Assembly (NCBI RefSeq): GCF_001598255.1
Contig: NZ_BCYP01000006.1
Coordinates: 248,001-312,000, forward strand
Direction of reading: 5' to 3'
DNA length: 64,000 bases
DNA from: Mitsuaria chitosanitabida ATCC BAA-476 = NBRC 102408
Lineage (GTDB): Bacteria; Pseudomonadota; Gammaproteobacteria; Burkholderiales; Burkholderiaceae_C
Shown: positions 27,629 through 35,619 of the stretch, one piece after another
Layout of the letters: every line of letters begins with the position of its first letter
Position numbering within the stretch: the stretch's first letter is position 1
The notes under the pieces: generated by a model
Databases searched by the model: none
Told to the model about the DNA's origin: nothing
The model's input: only the letters and a program-made list of their open reading frames with translations
Position numbers and translations under genes: made by a program

Positions 27629-28846
27629 TCACATGAAGTTCCGCGTGTGCAGCCCCGCCAGCCGCTCGGCTTCCGCCGGCGCGAAGCCCAGGCGCGCCAG
27701 CCGCGCCTTGCGGCCGACGGCCATCTCCGCCTGCAGGCGCTGGACCGCCTCGTGGCCGCGCGCGATCGCGGCGGGCGCCAGCGATCCGGCCGCCAGCAGC
27801 ACCAGCGCGTCGAAGACGTGCTCGTTCAGGCCGGCGGTCGCTGCGAGCTCGTCGTAGCGGGTCTCGATGGCGTTCCTCAGCGTGGCGACATAGCCCGGCG
27901 AGGTCGCCACGCGATGCTCGACATGCGCCATCCCGAAGGCCACATGACGCGCCTCGTCGCGCGCGGTGAGGCGCGCGATCTGACGCGTCACAGGATCGGG
28001 CGCGTGCTCGTGCAGGAAGTTGAGCAGGTTGACGAAGCTGCCCTCGCCGAGCACCGACAGCAGGAAGGTCGCCTGCGAGAAGTCGTGCGCCTCCAGCAGG
28101 GTCTTCAGCGAGGCCTGCCCACCCGCGCTCGAGCGCGCCGGCCCGCGGCCGCGCAGCGTCGCGCGGCGCGTGAAGACCTCGACATGCCGAGCCTCGTCCG
28201 CGCACTGCAGCGCGAGCAGCTGCATCACCTCCCGGTAATGGGGGTGGATGCGGCCCAGATGCCGCGCCGGCACGAGCAGCGCGGCGTTCTCGTTCTCGAT
28301 CAGGTAGGTCATGAGCTGCACGACCGCGGCCTCGATCTCGTCGGGCGGCACGGTCGGGTCGGCCCAGGCGATGGCCTGTTCCGGATCCCACTGCGCGGCC
28401 GCGGCCTGCCGGTAGAGCGCGCCCGCCGTCGCGGCCCACAGCTCGTCGCGGCGCGTCAGCGTGAAGTCGAAGCGCGGGCCGCCGGCCTCGACGGTCGCGC
28501 CACGCGCGGCGAGGCCCCACGCGAGCGAGGCCTCGGCCGCCGGCAGCTCGCCCTCGCCGAGCAGCGCCGGGCCGGTGGACAGCGCGTCGCGCCATCGGCC
28601 GTCCGCCTGCGCCGAGCGGGTGATCCAGGCCTCGCACCGGCCATCGGCGCGTTCCTCGACGCTGAGCTCGTGCCCCTGATGCCGGCACCAGGCCGCCAGG
28701 TGCAGCTGCCACGCCGGCGCGCGGCCGCGCACGCGCAGCACGTCGCCGGGCGCGACCTCGTCCAGCGCGCGCCGCACCAGCAGCAGCGCACCCTGGTCGA
28801 GCCCCAGCGCCTCAATATCGATAGTCGGCGGCGAGGATGCGTCCAT
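27629..28846 (-). CDS. Ferritin-like di-iron protein with degenerate TusA-like N-terminal domain
   Basis: A 405-residue protein. Residues ~8-65 (IDIEALGLDQGALLLVRRAL to CRHQGHELSVEE) align by pattern with TusA/SirA sulfur-carrier folds, but the catalytic Cys-Pro motif is absent. The rest is a ferritin-like four-helix domain with two sets of iron ligands: IENENAALL plus CADEARHVEVF, and VLGEGSFVNLL plus ARDEARHVAFG. Such carboxylate-bridged di-iron centres serve in oxygenases, N-oxygenases and oxidative-stress proteins. The ATG at 28846 overlaps the PhnD-like gene by 35 bases. Third gene of a unit with the flavoprotein at 29728. Substrate unknown. Confidence 0.75.
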   Translation of the reverse strand: MDASSPPTIDIEALGLDQGALLLVRRALDEVAPGDVLRVRGRAPAWQLHLAAWCRHQGHELSVEERADGRCEAWITRSAQADGRWRDALSTGPALLGEGELPAAEASLAWGLAARGATVEAGGPRFDFTLTRRDELWAATAGALYRQAAAAQWDPEQAIAWADPTVPPDEIEAAVVQLMTYLIENENAALLVPARHLGRIHPHYREVMQLLALQCADEARHVEVFTRRATLRGRGPARSSAGGQASLKTLLEAHDFSQATFLLSVLGEGSFVNLLNFLHEHAPDPVTRQIARLTARDEARHVAFGMAHVEHRVATSPGYVATLRNAIETRYDELAATAGLNEHVFDALVLLAAGSLAPAAIARGHEAVQRLQAEMAVGRKARLARLGFAPAEAERLAGLHTRNFM

Positions 28847-29672
28847 CGGCGGCATAGAAGGCCTCGTCATCGACCGCGCGCGCCAGCAGCGCATAGCCGC
28901 TGGTGCGGCCGGGCCGCCAGGCGCGCAGGCCCTCGAGCTCCAGCAGCGGTCGGACCTGGGGATCGTCCCAGCGCATGGACAGCAGCAGCTCGGTGAAGCG
29001 CGCGAGCGCCGGCGCCGGCGCGCCGGGGCTGGTCGTGAAGTTGCAGTGGTCGAAGAGACCGGTGGTGGCGAGGATCCGCGTGCCGCCGGCGGGCAGCGTG
29101 CCGTCCAGGCCGAAAGCCAGGTGGTTGCCGTCGATCAGGCAGCAGGCGTCGACCTCGCCGGCGAGCATCGCCTTGGCGGCGTCGCGCTCGCCGCCGATGT
29201 GGTCGCCATGCTTGCCGCCCAGCACGTCGAAGCGCCGCACCTGGAAATCGCGTCCGCCGACCAGCCCCTGCTGGCGCAGGTGGTCCAGCGGGATCAGCGT
29301 CGCCTGCGGCGAGTCGATCGCGCCCACCGCGAGCGTGCGCCCTCGCAGGTCGCTCACCGCGCGCAGCGGCGAGTCCTGCCTCACCACGATCACCGAGCGC
29401 AGGTCGCAGTCGGTGTCGCGCATCGCGATCGCCTCGACGGCGACACCGCGCGCGGCGGCGATGCGGCGCGCGCGCTCCCAGGCCAGCGGCGAGTTCCAGG
29501 CCAGATGGATCTGGCCGTCGAACTGCGCCTGGACCTGGCGCTCGTAGTTGGAGAAGAGCAGGTAGTCGAAGGCCAGGCCATGTCCGGCGAACCACGCCTT
29601 GAAGCCTTCCCAGATCGTGACCACCTTGGGCGCGTAGGCCACGGCCCCCATCAACAAGGGTTCTGATTGCAA
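28812..29672 (-). CDS. PhnD-like phosphate/phosphonate-binding-fold protein without signal peptide
   Basis: A 286-residue protein with the PhnD/SsuA-type periplasmic-binding fold: LLMGAVAYAPKVVTIWEGF, then FDYLLFSNYERQVQAQFDG, an aspartate-rich DTDCDLRSVIVVRQDSPL hinge region and LRGRTLAVGAIDSPQATLIP. Unlike transport proteins of this fold, it has no signal peptide and no lipobox, and no ABC permease or ATPase lies beside it, so it is probably cytoplasmic, either a sensor or an enzyme-like binding protein. It lies 55 bases after the flavoprotein gene and overlaps the di-iron gene by 35 bases, implying a shared function. Confidence 0.78.
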   Translation of the reverse strand: MQSEPLLMGAVAYAPKVVTIWEGFKAWFAGHGLAFDYLLFSNYERQVQAQFDGQIHLAWNSPLAWERARRIAAARGVAVEAIAMRDTDCDLRSVIVVRQDSPLRAVSDLRGRTLAVGAIDSPQATLIPLDHLRQQGLVGGRDFQVRRFDVLGGKHGDHIGGERDAAKAMLAGEVDACCLIDGNHLAFGLDGTLPAGGTRILATTGLFDHCNFTTSPGAPAPALARFTELLLSMRWDDPQVRPLLELEGLRAWRPGRTSGYALLARAVDDEAFYAADGRILAADYRY

Positions 29673-29727
29673 GTGCGTCTCCCTGGATCGGTCGCGTCGT
29701 CCCGGGCCTCGTCGAGGCCGCGGGCGC

Positions 29728-30843
29728 TCAGAACAGCGGCAGGCCGGTGACGGCCTTGCCGATGAAGTCGTACAGCACGTCCGAGGTCGGCCCCATCACG
29801 CTGGCCGCGCGCGCGTCGCGGAACAGGCGCTCGATGCCCGCTTCCTTGCGGAAGGCCGCGCCCCCGCACACGCGCATCGCGATGTCGGTGACCTCCAGCG
29901 CCGTCTCGGCCGCCGCGGCCTTCACCTCCAGCACCCGCAGCATGGTGTCGGGCCGTCCCGCGGCGATCGCGGCGATGGTGTCCTGCAGCAGCGTCCCGGC
30001 CATGTCGGCCTTGATGCGGCCGCGCGCGAGATAGGCGCGGATCGTCGGCAGGTCCGCCAGGGAACTCTCGAGGTGCTGCAGCCGCGTCTGCCCGACGTGG
30101 CCGGCCGCGCGCATGATCGCGCCCTCCATCAGCCCGACCGAGCAGGCCGCGCTCAGCACGCTGAACCAGGGCAGCACCACGCCCATCATGGTGTCGAAGC
30201 CGTGGCCGTCCTCGCCCAGGCGCCTGTCGGCCGCGATGAGGACCTCGGTCGCGGTGATCGGCGTCGACGCATTGCCGCGCAGCCCCAGGCCGTCGAAGCC
30301 GCCGGGCTGCACCAGGCCGTGCGTGCGCGCGTCCACCAGCCACAACGTGCTGGCGCCCTCGGCGGCCAGCGGCCGGCTCGACCAGACGTAGCTGTCGGCC
30401 TCGAAGGCGCTGGTGACCCAGCTCTTGCGCGCGTCCAGCATCACCTGCGCGCCCGTGCCGCGGGCGGTCCCGGCCGGCGCCCAGAAGTGGCTGCGCGAGG
30501 CGGCCTCGGAGAAGGCCAGCGTGCTCAGGTGCCGGCCGGCGGCGATCTCGCGGCGCACGGCCTCGGGCCCCTGGGCCTCGATCACGGCGGCGGCGCAGTA
30601 ATGCATGCACACGACCATCGCGGTGGACGGGCAGTCGCGGGCGATGCGGCCGACGACCTCGGCGGCCTCGCGCAGGCCGGCGCCCTGGCCGCCGACGGCG
30701 GTCGCGGAGACCAGCCCGAGCAGGCCGGCGCGACCCAGCGCGTCGATGGCCTCGCGCGGGAAGCGGCCCTCGCGGTCGGTGCGGATGGACAGCGGTTCGA
30801 TGACGTCGCGGACGACGACGTCGGCGGTGTCGAGATGGCTCAT
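29728..30843 (-). CDS. Acyl-CoA dehydrogenase-like flavoprotein
   Basis: A 371-residue flavoprotein of the acyl-CoA dehydrogenase superfamily. The N-terminal helical domain (FPREAIDALGRAGLLGLVSA), the central beta domain (STLAFSEAASRSHFW, KSWVTSAFEADSYVW) and the C-terminal helical domain with CGGAAFRKEAGIERLFRDAR are all present. It resembles the SfnB/DszC-like monooxygenase branch about as much as true dehydrogenases; the catalytic Glu position is not certain by eye. It is first in a three-gene unit with a PhnD-like protein and a TusA/ferritin fusion, and has a long, structured 5' leader. The physiological substrate is unknown. Confidence 0.85.
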   Translation of the reverse strand: MSHLDTADVVVRDVIEPLSIRTDREGRFPREAIDALGRAGLLGLVSATAVGGQGAGLREAAEVVGRIARDCPSTAMVVCMHYCAAAVIEAQGPEAVRREIAAGRHLSTLAFSEAASRSHFWAPAGTARGTGAQVMLDARKSWVTSAFEADSYVWSSRPLAAEGASTLWLVDARTHGLVQPGGFDGLGLRGNASTPITATEVLIAADRRLGEDGHGFDTMMGVVLPWFSVLSAACSVGLMEGAIMRAAGHVGQTRLQHLESSLADLPTIRAYLARGRIKADMAGTLLQDTIAAIAAGRPDTMLRVLEVKAAAAETALEVTDIAMRVCGGAAFRKEAGIERLFRDARAASVMGPTSDVLYDFIGKAVTGLPLF

Positions 30844-31223
30844 GGAATCCCTCTGCGGTTGCGGTGGCGCGAACGCCGTGACGACGCGACCTCCGGCCGC
30901 GACGGCGGAACTTCAGGGTGGGGTGAGCCAGGGATCCGACGCCCGCTGGGACCGTCGCGGGCGACGGTCCTGCTGCCCGCACGGGGCAAGCACGAGTCCG
31001 GGTCCTGCTCCGATCCCGGGGCGGCTCGGCGGGCGCTGCGCGCCGCCGACGTCCCCATCGGACAGACGCCCCAGGGCAGGGGCGGGCGAGGCCAGTCTAG
31101 GGGTGTGGCGCCCGACGCGTCAACGACGCTCGCATGAGGGGGGCGCACGGCCCGAGTCGCCCAGGTGAAACGGGTACGCTCGCGCTTGCAGTACCTTTGG
31201 CGCCGCCGCCGCCAACCGATCCC
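30844..31223. other. 380-base divergent intergenic region with strong RNA-folding potential
   Basis: No gene is supported. The region separates the flavoprotein (minus) and solute-binding-protein (plus) start codons. Nested pairings are visible: GGGATC (30931-30936) with GATCCC (31012-31017) could close a domain containing a 9-bp hairpin, GGACCGTCG / CGACGGTCC with a CGGG loop (30949-30970), and a smaller hairpin, TGCCC / GGGCA (30974-30988). On the minus strand this would sit in the leader of the flavoprotein operon. It does not match a riboswitch core that I recognise. Confidence 0.45.
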
Positions 31224-32105
31224 ATGAACAACAACACGGAGACAGACGGGTCCCTCGCGCCTTCCTCGCGCGGGCCCGACTCCGCGCGCCCGTCGCGTGC
31301 CCGGCGGGCGCTGATCGGCGCCGCCGCGCTGGGCCTGGCGGGCCTGGGCGTCATGAGCGCCTCCGGCGCCAGGGGCGCGACCCACGCCGCCCCGGCGGCC
31401 CGTGTCATCCGGGCCCTGATCGAGAGCTGGCCCCCCTACCTGTACCGCGACGCCGACGGCACCGTGCGCGGCCTGGACGCGGCGCTGCTCGAGGCGATCG
31501 CCCGGCAGGCCGGCTACACGGTCACCTGGATCGAGGCGCCGCCGCAGTGGCGCAAGCGCCGCTACCGCGAGCTGCTGGCCGACCAGTTCGACGTGATCTT
31601 CTCGGCCACGCCGTCCCCCGATCTGTCGAAGTCGGTGATGTACACCCGCAGCTATCGCAACGAGGTCATGATGGTCGCCGCACCCGCGCGGCACGACGCT
31701 CAGCTCGACAGCTTGCGCGGCTTCGAGGATCTGCTCGCGCATCGGGTGCGCTTGCTCCACGTCGAGTCCAAGGGCCTGGGCGCCGACTTCGAGGCCCATC
31801 GCGCGCGGCTCGACGCGGCCGGGCTGCTGATCCCCTATCCGACCTCGCGCCAGGGCATCGACATGCTGCGCCTGGGCCGCGCGCCGCTGATCCTGGGCGA
31901 CGCGCTGGACCTGGAGACGCAGGCGCGGCTCTCGTCGCTGCGGCTGATCCGCCAGCCCTACGGCTACAGCGCGCAGCCGGTCAGCCTGATGCTGAGCCGG
32001 CGGCGACTGGACGAGGCGGATCTCGCCCGCCTGGACCAGGCCATCTACACGCTGGAGCAGCGCGGCACGCTCGGCGCGATCCGCAAGCAGCACGGCCTGC
32101 CCTGA
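31224..32105 (+). CDS. Periplasmic solute-binding protein, family 3 (amino-acid type)
   Basis: A 293-residue exported protein. The N-terminus has a twin-arginine-like signal (ARRALIGAAALGLAGLGV, cleavage after the GARGA region). The mature domain follows the SBP_bac_3 pattern: RALIESWPPYLYRDADGTVRG, LDAALLEAIARQAGYTVTW and DQFDVIFSATPSPDLSKSV. It probably binds a polar amino acid or similar small solute, either for transport or as a sensor partner. No permease genes are nearby, so its partner is elsewhere, or it works as a free-standing binding protein. The ATG at 31224 is preferred over a longer upstream frame because it directly precedes the signal. Confidence 0.83.
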   Translation: MNNNTETDGSLAPSSRGPDSARPSRARRALIGAAALGLAGLGVMSASGARGATHAAPAARVIRALIESWPPYLYRDADGTVRGLDAALLEAIARQAGYTVTWIEAPPQWRKRRYRELLADQFDVIFSATPSPDLSKSVMYTRSYRNEVMMVAAPARHDAQLDSLRGFEDLLAHRVRLLHVESKGLGADFEAHRARLDAAGLLIPYPTSRQGIDMLRLGRAPLILGDALDLETQARLSSLRLIRQPYGYSAQPVSLMLSRRRLDEADLARLDQAIYTLEQRGTLGAIRKQHGLP

Positions 32106-32266
32106 GCGGCCGAGGCCGTCCCGCTGGTCGGCACGGCCGGACAGGCCGGTGGGACGGCGCCGCGCGGGAGGTCCGCGCCGCGTACCCCGTCCCGACGACG
32201 CGCGCGAGGCGGCGCCGTCAGGCGCCGGTGGCAGACTGGGCGCCGCCGCAATCACCAGGGGCCGTC

Positions 32267-33754
32267 ATGAGCGATTCCTTCGACGCCATCGTCATCGGCG
32301 CGGGCCAGTCCGGCCCGCCGCTGGCCGAGCGCATGTCCCGGGAGGGCTGGCGCGTCGCCGTGATCGAGCGCTCGCGCGTGGGCGGCACCTGCGTGAACAC
32401 CGGCTGCATCCCGACCAAGGCGCTGGTCGCCAGCGCCCATGCGGCCTGGGTCGTGCGCGAGGCCGCCCGCTGGGGCGTGCGCGCGACCGAGGCGTCCGGC
32501 GTGGACCTGGCGGCCGTGATGGCGCGCAAGGACCGCATCTCCGGCAAATCGCGGCAGAACGTCGAGGCCTGGCTGCGCGGCATGGCGAATGTCGAGCTGG
32601 TCCGGGGCCACGCCCGCTTCATCGACCCGCACACCCTCGAGGTCGACGGCCGCCGGCTGCGCGCCGACCGCTTCTTCATCAACGTGGGTGGCCGCCCCGC
32701 GCAGCCCGGCGTGGAGGGGCTGGACAGCGTCCCCTGGCTCACCAACGCGTCGATCATGCGGCTCACCGAGCTGCCCCGCCATCTGGTGGTGGTCGGCGGC
32801 AGCTACATCGGGCTGGAGTTCGCGCAGATGTTCCGGCGCTTCGGCTCGGCCGTGACCGTCGTGCAGCGCGGACCGCAGCTGGTGCCGCGCGAGGACCCCG
32901 ACGTCGCCGAGGCGCTGCGGGCGCTGCTCGAGGAGGAGGGCATCGCCATCCGCACTGGCGCCGAGTGCGTGCGGCTCGCGCCGGCCGCGGGCGCCAGCGG
33001 CGGCGATCGGGACGGTCCCGGTCGTCTGGGGCTTCCCGCCGGCCCGTCGCCGAGCGGCGACGGCGTCAGCGCCGACGCGCAGGCCGGCGACATCGCGGTG
33101 CACGTCGACTGCCAACGTGGCGATCCGGTGCTGCGCGCCAGCCACGTGCTGGTCGCGACCGGCCGCCGACCCAACACCGACGACCTGGGTCTGGAGCAGG
33201 CGGGCGTGCAGCTCGACGACCGGGGCAACATCGTCGTGAACGACCAGCTCGTGAGCAGCGTGCCGCACATCTGGGCCCTGGGCGATTGCAACGGCCGTGG
33301 CGCCTTCACGCACACGTCGTGGAACGATTTCGAGGTCGTCGCCGCGAATCTCTTCGACCGTGAATCGCGCGGCGTCGGGGATCGGCTGGTGACCTATGCG
33401 CTCTACACCGATCCGCCGCTGGCGCGCATCGGGATGAGCGAGCGCGAGGTGCGCGCCAGCGGCCGCCCGGCGCTGATCGGCACGCGGCCGATGACGCGCG
33501 TGGGCCGCGCGGTGGAGAAGGGCGAGGACAAGGGCTTCATCAAGATCCTGGTCGACCGGGAGACCCAGGCCATCCTCGGCGCCAGCATCCTGGGCGTGGA
33601 CGGCGACGAGGCCATCCACTCGCTGCTGGACGTGACCGTGGCCCGGCGGCCCTGGACCGAGGTCATGAAGGGCGTGCGCATCCATCCGACGGTCAGCGAG
33701 CTGCTGCCGACCGTGTTGCAGTCGCTCCAGCCGCTGCCTCCCCCGTCGCCCTGA
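32267..33754 (+). CDS. FAD-dependent pyridine nucleotide-disulfide oxidoreductase, mercuric reductase-like
   Basis: A 495-residue flavoenzyme. It has the FAD-binding AIVIGAGQSGPPLAERM, the redox-active disulfide GGTCVNTGCIPTKAL, the NAD(P)H-binding VVVGGSYIGLEFAQMF, the second FAD motif HIWALGDCNG, and the dimerisation domain with GVRIHPTVSELLP. The N-terminal HMA domain and C-terminal vicinal cysteines of true MerA are missing, so mercury reduction is unlikely; it belongs with the MerA-like FAD-containing oxidoreductases. A low-complexity Gly/Ala/Asp-rich insertion of about 35 residues (AAGASGGDRDGPG to SADAQAGD) interrupts the domain near residues 243-278. Confidence 0.87.
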   Translation: MSDSFDAIVIGAGQSGPPLAERMSREGWRVAVIERSRVGGTCVNTGCIPTKALVASAHAAWVVREAARWGVRATEASGVDLAAVMARKDRISGKSRQNVEAWLRGMANVELVRGHARFIDPHTLEVDGRRLRADRFFINVGGRPAQPGVEGLDSVPWLTNASIMRLTELPRHLVVVGGSYIGLEFAQMFRRFGSAVTVVQRGPQLVPREDPDVAEALRALLEEEGIAIRTGAECVRLAPAAGASGGDRDGPGRLGLPAGPSPSGDGVSADAQAGDIAVHVDCQRGDPVLRASHVLVATGRRPNTDDLGLEQAGVQLDDRGNIVVNDQLVSSVPHIWALGDCNGRGAFTHTSWNDFEVVAANLFDRESRGVGDRLVTYALYTDPPLARIGMSEREVRASGRPALIGTRPMTRVGRAVEKGEDKGFIKILVDRETQAILGASILGVDGDEAIHSLLDVTVARRPWTEVMKGVRIHPTVSELLPTVLQSLQPLPPPSP

Positions 33755-33837
33755 GCGCCCCCTGAATCGGTGGCGCGCCGGGACCCGTCGCCCGGTCTTC
33801 GGGCGATCTTCATGTTCATCGCGCAGAATCGCGCGCC

Positions 33838-35412
33838 ATGCGACTGCGCCTGCTCGAGGACCGCCTGAATCCGATACGCGCGCTCCTGCGGCCGACGCTG
33901 ATGCGCCGGCTGCTGGGCGTGCTGATGGCGGCCTTCGCGCTGGTGGGGTTGGTGCTGGTGACGCTGAACTACCTGGACTTCAAGGCCGAGGTGGTGCGCA
34001 AGCCGGCGGTGCTGGTCCTGGCCCGCGAGATGGCCCTGGTGCTGGCGCAGTTGCCCGAGGCCGAGGCGCCGACGCTGTCCCGCGTCTTCGCCGAGCGCCT
34101 GGAACACCTGCGCGGCGAATCCGGCATGCGGCTGGAGCCGGTCGAATGGCAGGTGCGGCGCATCCCCGGGGCGCAGGCGGACACCGGCACCGTGGTCTTC
34201 GCGACGTCGCGCATCGGCGCGGCGATCCCGATGCCCGGCCGGGAGCCTGGCACGCTCGACATCGGCGGCCAGCCTTACTGGTTCGGCCAGTCCGAGGCGG
34301 GACCCTGGCGGGTCGTGATCGCCGAGCGCTGCCTGGACGACTCGATCGTGGTCGAGGCGATCTGGAAGGAGCTGGCGGGCTCGCTGCTGCTGGCCTTCCC
34401 GCTGGTGGTGCTGCCGGTGTGGATCGCCGTGCGGCGGGGCATGCGGCCGCTGACGCAGCTGGCCCGCGAGGTGGAGGGCCGCGACGCGCAAGACCTGGCC
34501 CCGCTGGGCTTCACGCCGCGGCACGATGAACTCGTACCGCTCGTGGGCGCTTTCGACGGCCTGCTGGCGCGGCTGCGCCAGCAACTGCAGCGCGAGCGCT
34601 CCTTCGTGCATGACGCCGCCCACGAGCTGCGCACCCCGATGGCCGTCGTCGCGGTGCAGGCGCATCTGCTCGCGCAGGCCCGTGGCGACGAGGACCGCCG
34701 CGCGGCCGCCGAGGCGCTGCACCGCGCGCTGGAGCGGGCCGCGCATCTGAGCCGGCAGCTGCTGGTGCTGGCGGCCGTCGACGACAGCCGGGGCGCGGTG
34801 GCGGAACCGGTCGATCTGGCCGAGCTCGCGCAGGCCCGATTGGCGCAGTCGGGACCGGACGCAGCGCGTCGCCGGATCGACATGGCGCTCGACGCGCCAG
34901 CGGCGATGCCGCTGATCGCCGATCGCATGGCGCTGGAATCGATCCTCGGCAACCTGATCGAGAACGCGCTGCGCTACGTGCCGCCCGGCGGTCAGGTGTC
35001 GGTGACGATCTCGATCGGGTCGGGCGCGAGCCGCGGCACGCCAGACAGCGGTGGTGATCGCAGCGATCCCGGTGATCGCGGTGATCCCGGAGATCGCCGC
35101 GGCGGGGGCCTCCGCGGTCTCGGGGATCGCCATGACCACGTGGCGGGGGGCGACGGCGACCAGGTGGTGCTCGTCGTCGCCGACGACGGGCCGGGCATCG
35201 CGCCGGATCGCCGCGAGCAGGCCTTCGAGCGCTTCTGGCGCGGTCAGCAGGCCGGCGAGATCAGCGGGACCGGGCTGGGCCTGGCCATCGTGCGCGAGGC
35301 CGCGCGACGCCTGGGCGGGGAGGCGCTGCTCGAGGACGGCCTCCCGCGCGCCGACGGCGGCGTGGGCCTCGCCGTTGTCGTGCGCTGGCCGCGGGTGACG
35401 CCCGCGGGCTGA
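33838..35412 (+). CDS. Orphan sensor histidine kinase
   Basis: A 524-residue membrane kinase. Transmembrane helices are near residues 25-45 (LLGVLMAAFALVGLVLVTL) and 182-200 (LAGSLLLAFPLVVLPVWIAV), flanking a periplasmic sensor. His262 in HDAAHELRTPMAV is the phosphoacceptor; the N box is NLIENALRYV (~372), DDGPGIAP is near 449 and GTGLGLAIV follows. Between N box and DDGPGI it carries an insertion of about 45 residues with a GD[RP] triplet repeat encoded by 9-bp units. It closely resembles the kinase at 25522 in architecture but has no adjacent response regulator. Confidence 0.9.
   Translation: MRLRLLEDRLNPIRALLRPTLMRRLLGVLMAAFALVGLVLVTLNYLDFKAEVVRKPAVLVLAREMALVLAQLPEAEAPTLSRVFAERLEHLRGESGMRLEPVEWQVRRIPGAQADTGTVVFATSRIGAAIPMPGREPGTLDIGGQPYWFGQSEAGPWRVVIAERCLDDSIVVEAIWKELAGSLLLAFPLVVLPVWIAVRRGMRPLTQLAREVEGRDAQDLAPLGFTPRHDELVPLVGAFDGLLARLRQQLQRERSFVHDAAHELRTPMAVVAVQAHLLAQARGDEDRRAAAEALHRALERAAHLSRQLLVLAAVDDSRGAVAEPVDLAELAQARLAQSGPDAARRRIDMALDAPAAMPLIADRMALESILGNLIENALRYVPPGGQVSVTISIGSGASRGTPDSGGDRSDPGDRGDPGDRRGGGLRGLGDRHDHVAGGDGDQVVLVVADDGPGIAPDRREQAFERFWRGQQAGEISGTGLGLAIVREAARRLGGEALLEDGLPRADGGVGLAVVVRWPRVTPAG
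35053..35097 (+). repeat. Five degenerate 9-bp tandem repeats inside the orphan kinase gene
   Basis: Five consecutive units of the form GGTGATCGC / GGTGATCCC (one starts AGC, one GGA) are in frame and encode GDR-SDP-GDR-GDP-GDR. They form the core of a low-complexity insertion in the ATPase domain. Since 9 is a multiple of 3, copy-number change would lengthen or shorten the loop without a frameshift. Confidence 0.85.
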
Positions 35413-35540
35413 GCGCTGGCGTGGCCCACCCGGGCCGCTTCGACGCCTCCGCGGTCTTCCACGGAGCGCCGCCTGGTCGCCGATCGAGCACCGGTCACGT
35501 CCTGATGGAGCGCCGATCGGACGTCAATCGTCTGCCGGCG

Positions 35541-35551
35541 CCCCCCCCCCC
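35541..35551 (+). repeat. Run of 11 cytosines upstream of the serine-hydrolase gene
   Basis: An uninterrupted C11 tract lies 69 bases before the chosen start of the beta-lactamase-like gene, in the 207-base gap after the orphan kinase. Such tracts are prone to slipped-strand length change and to sequencing error. The flanks (GCCGGCG and GCGCTC) are otherwise unremarkable. Confidence 0.9.
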
Positions 35552-35619
35552 GCGCTCTTTAGCCATTCTTGAGGTTGGCTGCGAAGAATAGGCGGCGTCA
35601 TCCACTCGCTGTCCTTGCC

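Noticed and set aside
30844-31223. Known riboswitch class in the structured leader
   Set aside because: I compared by eye with SAH, SAM, TPP, cobalamin and guanidine cores and found none of their invariant bases; only unclassified folding potential is claimed.
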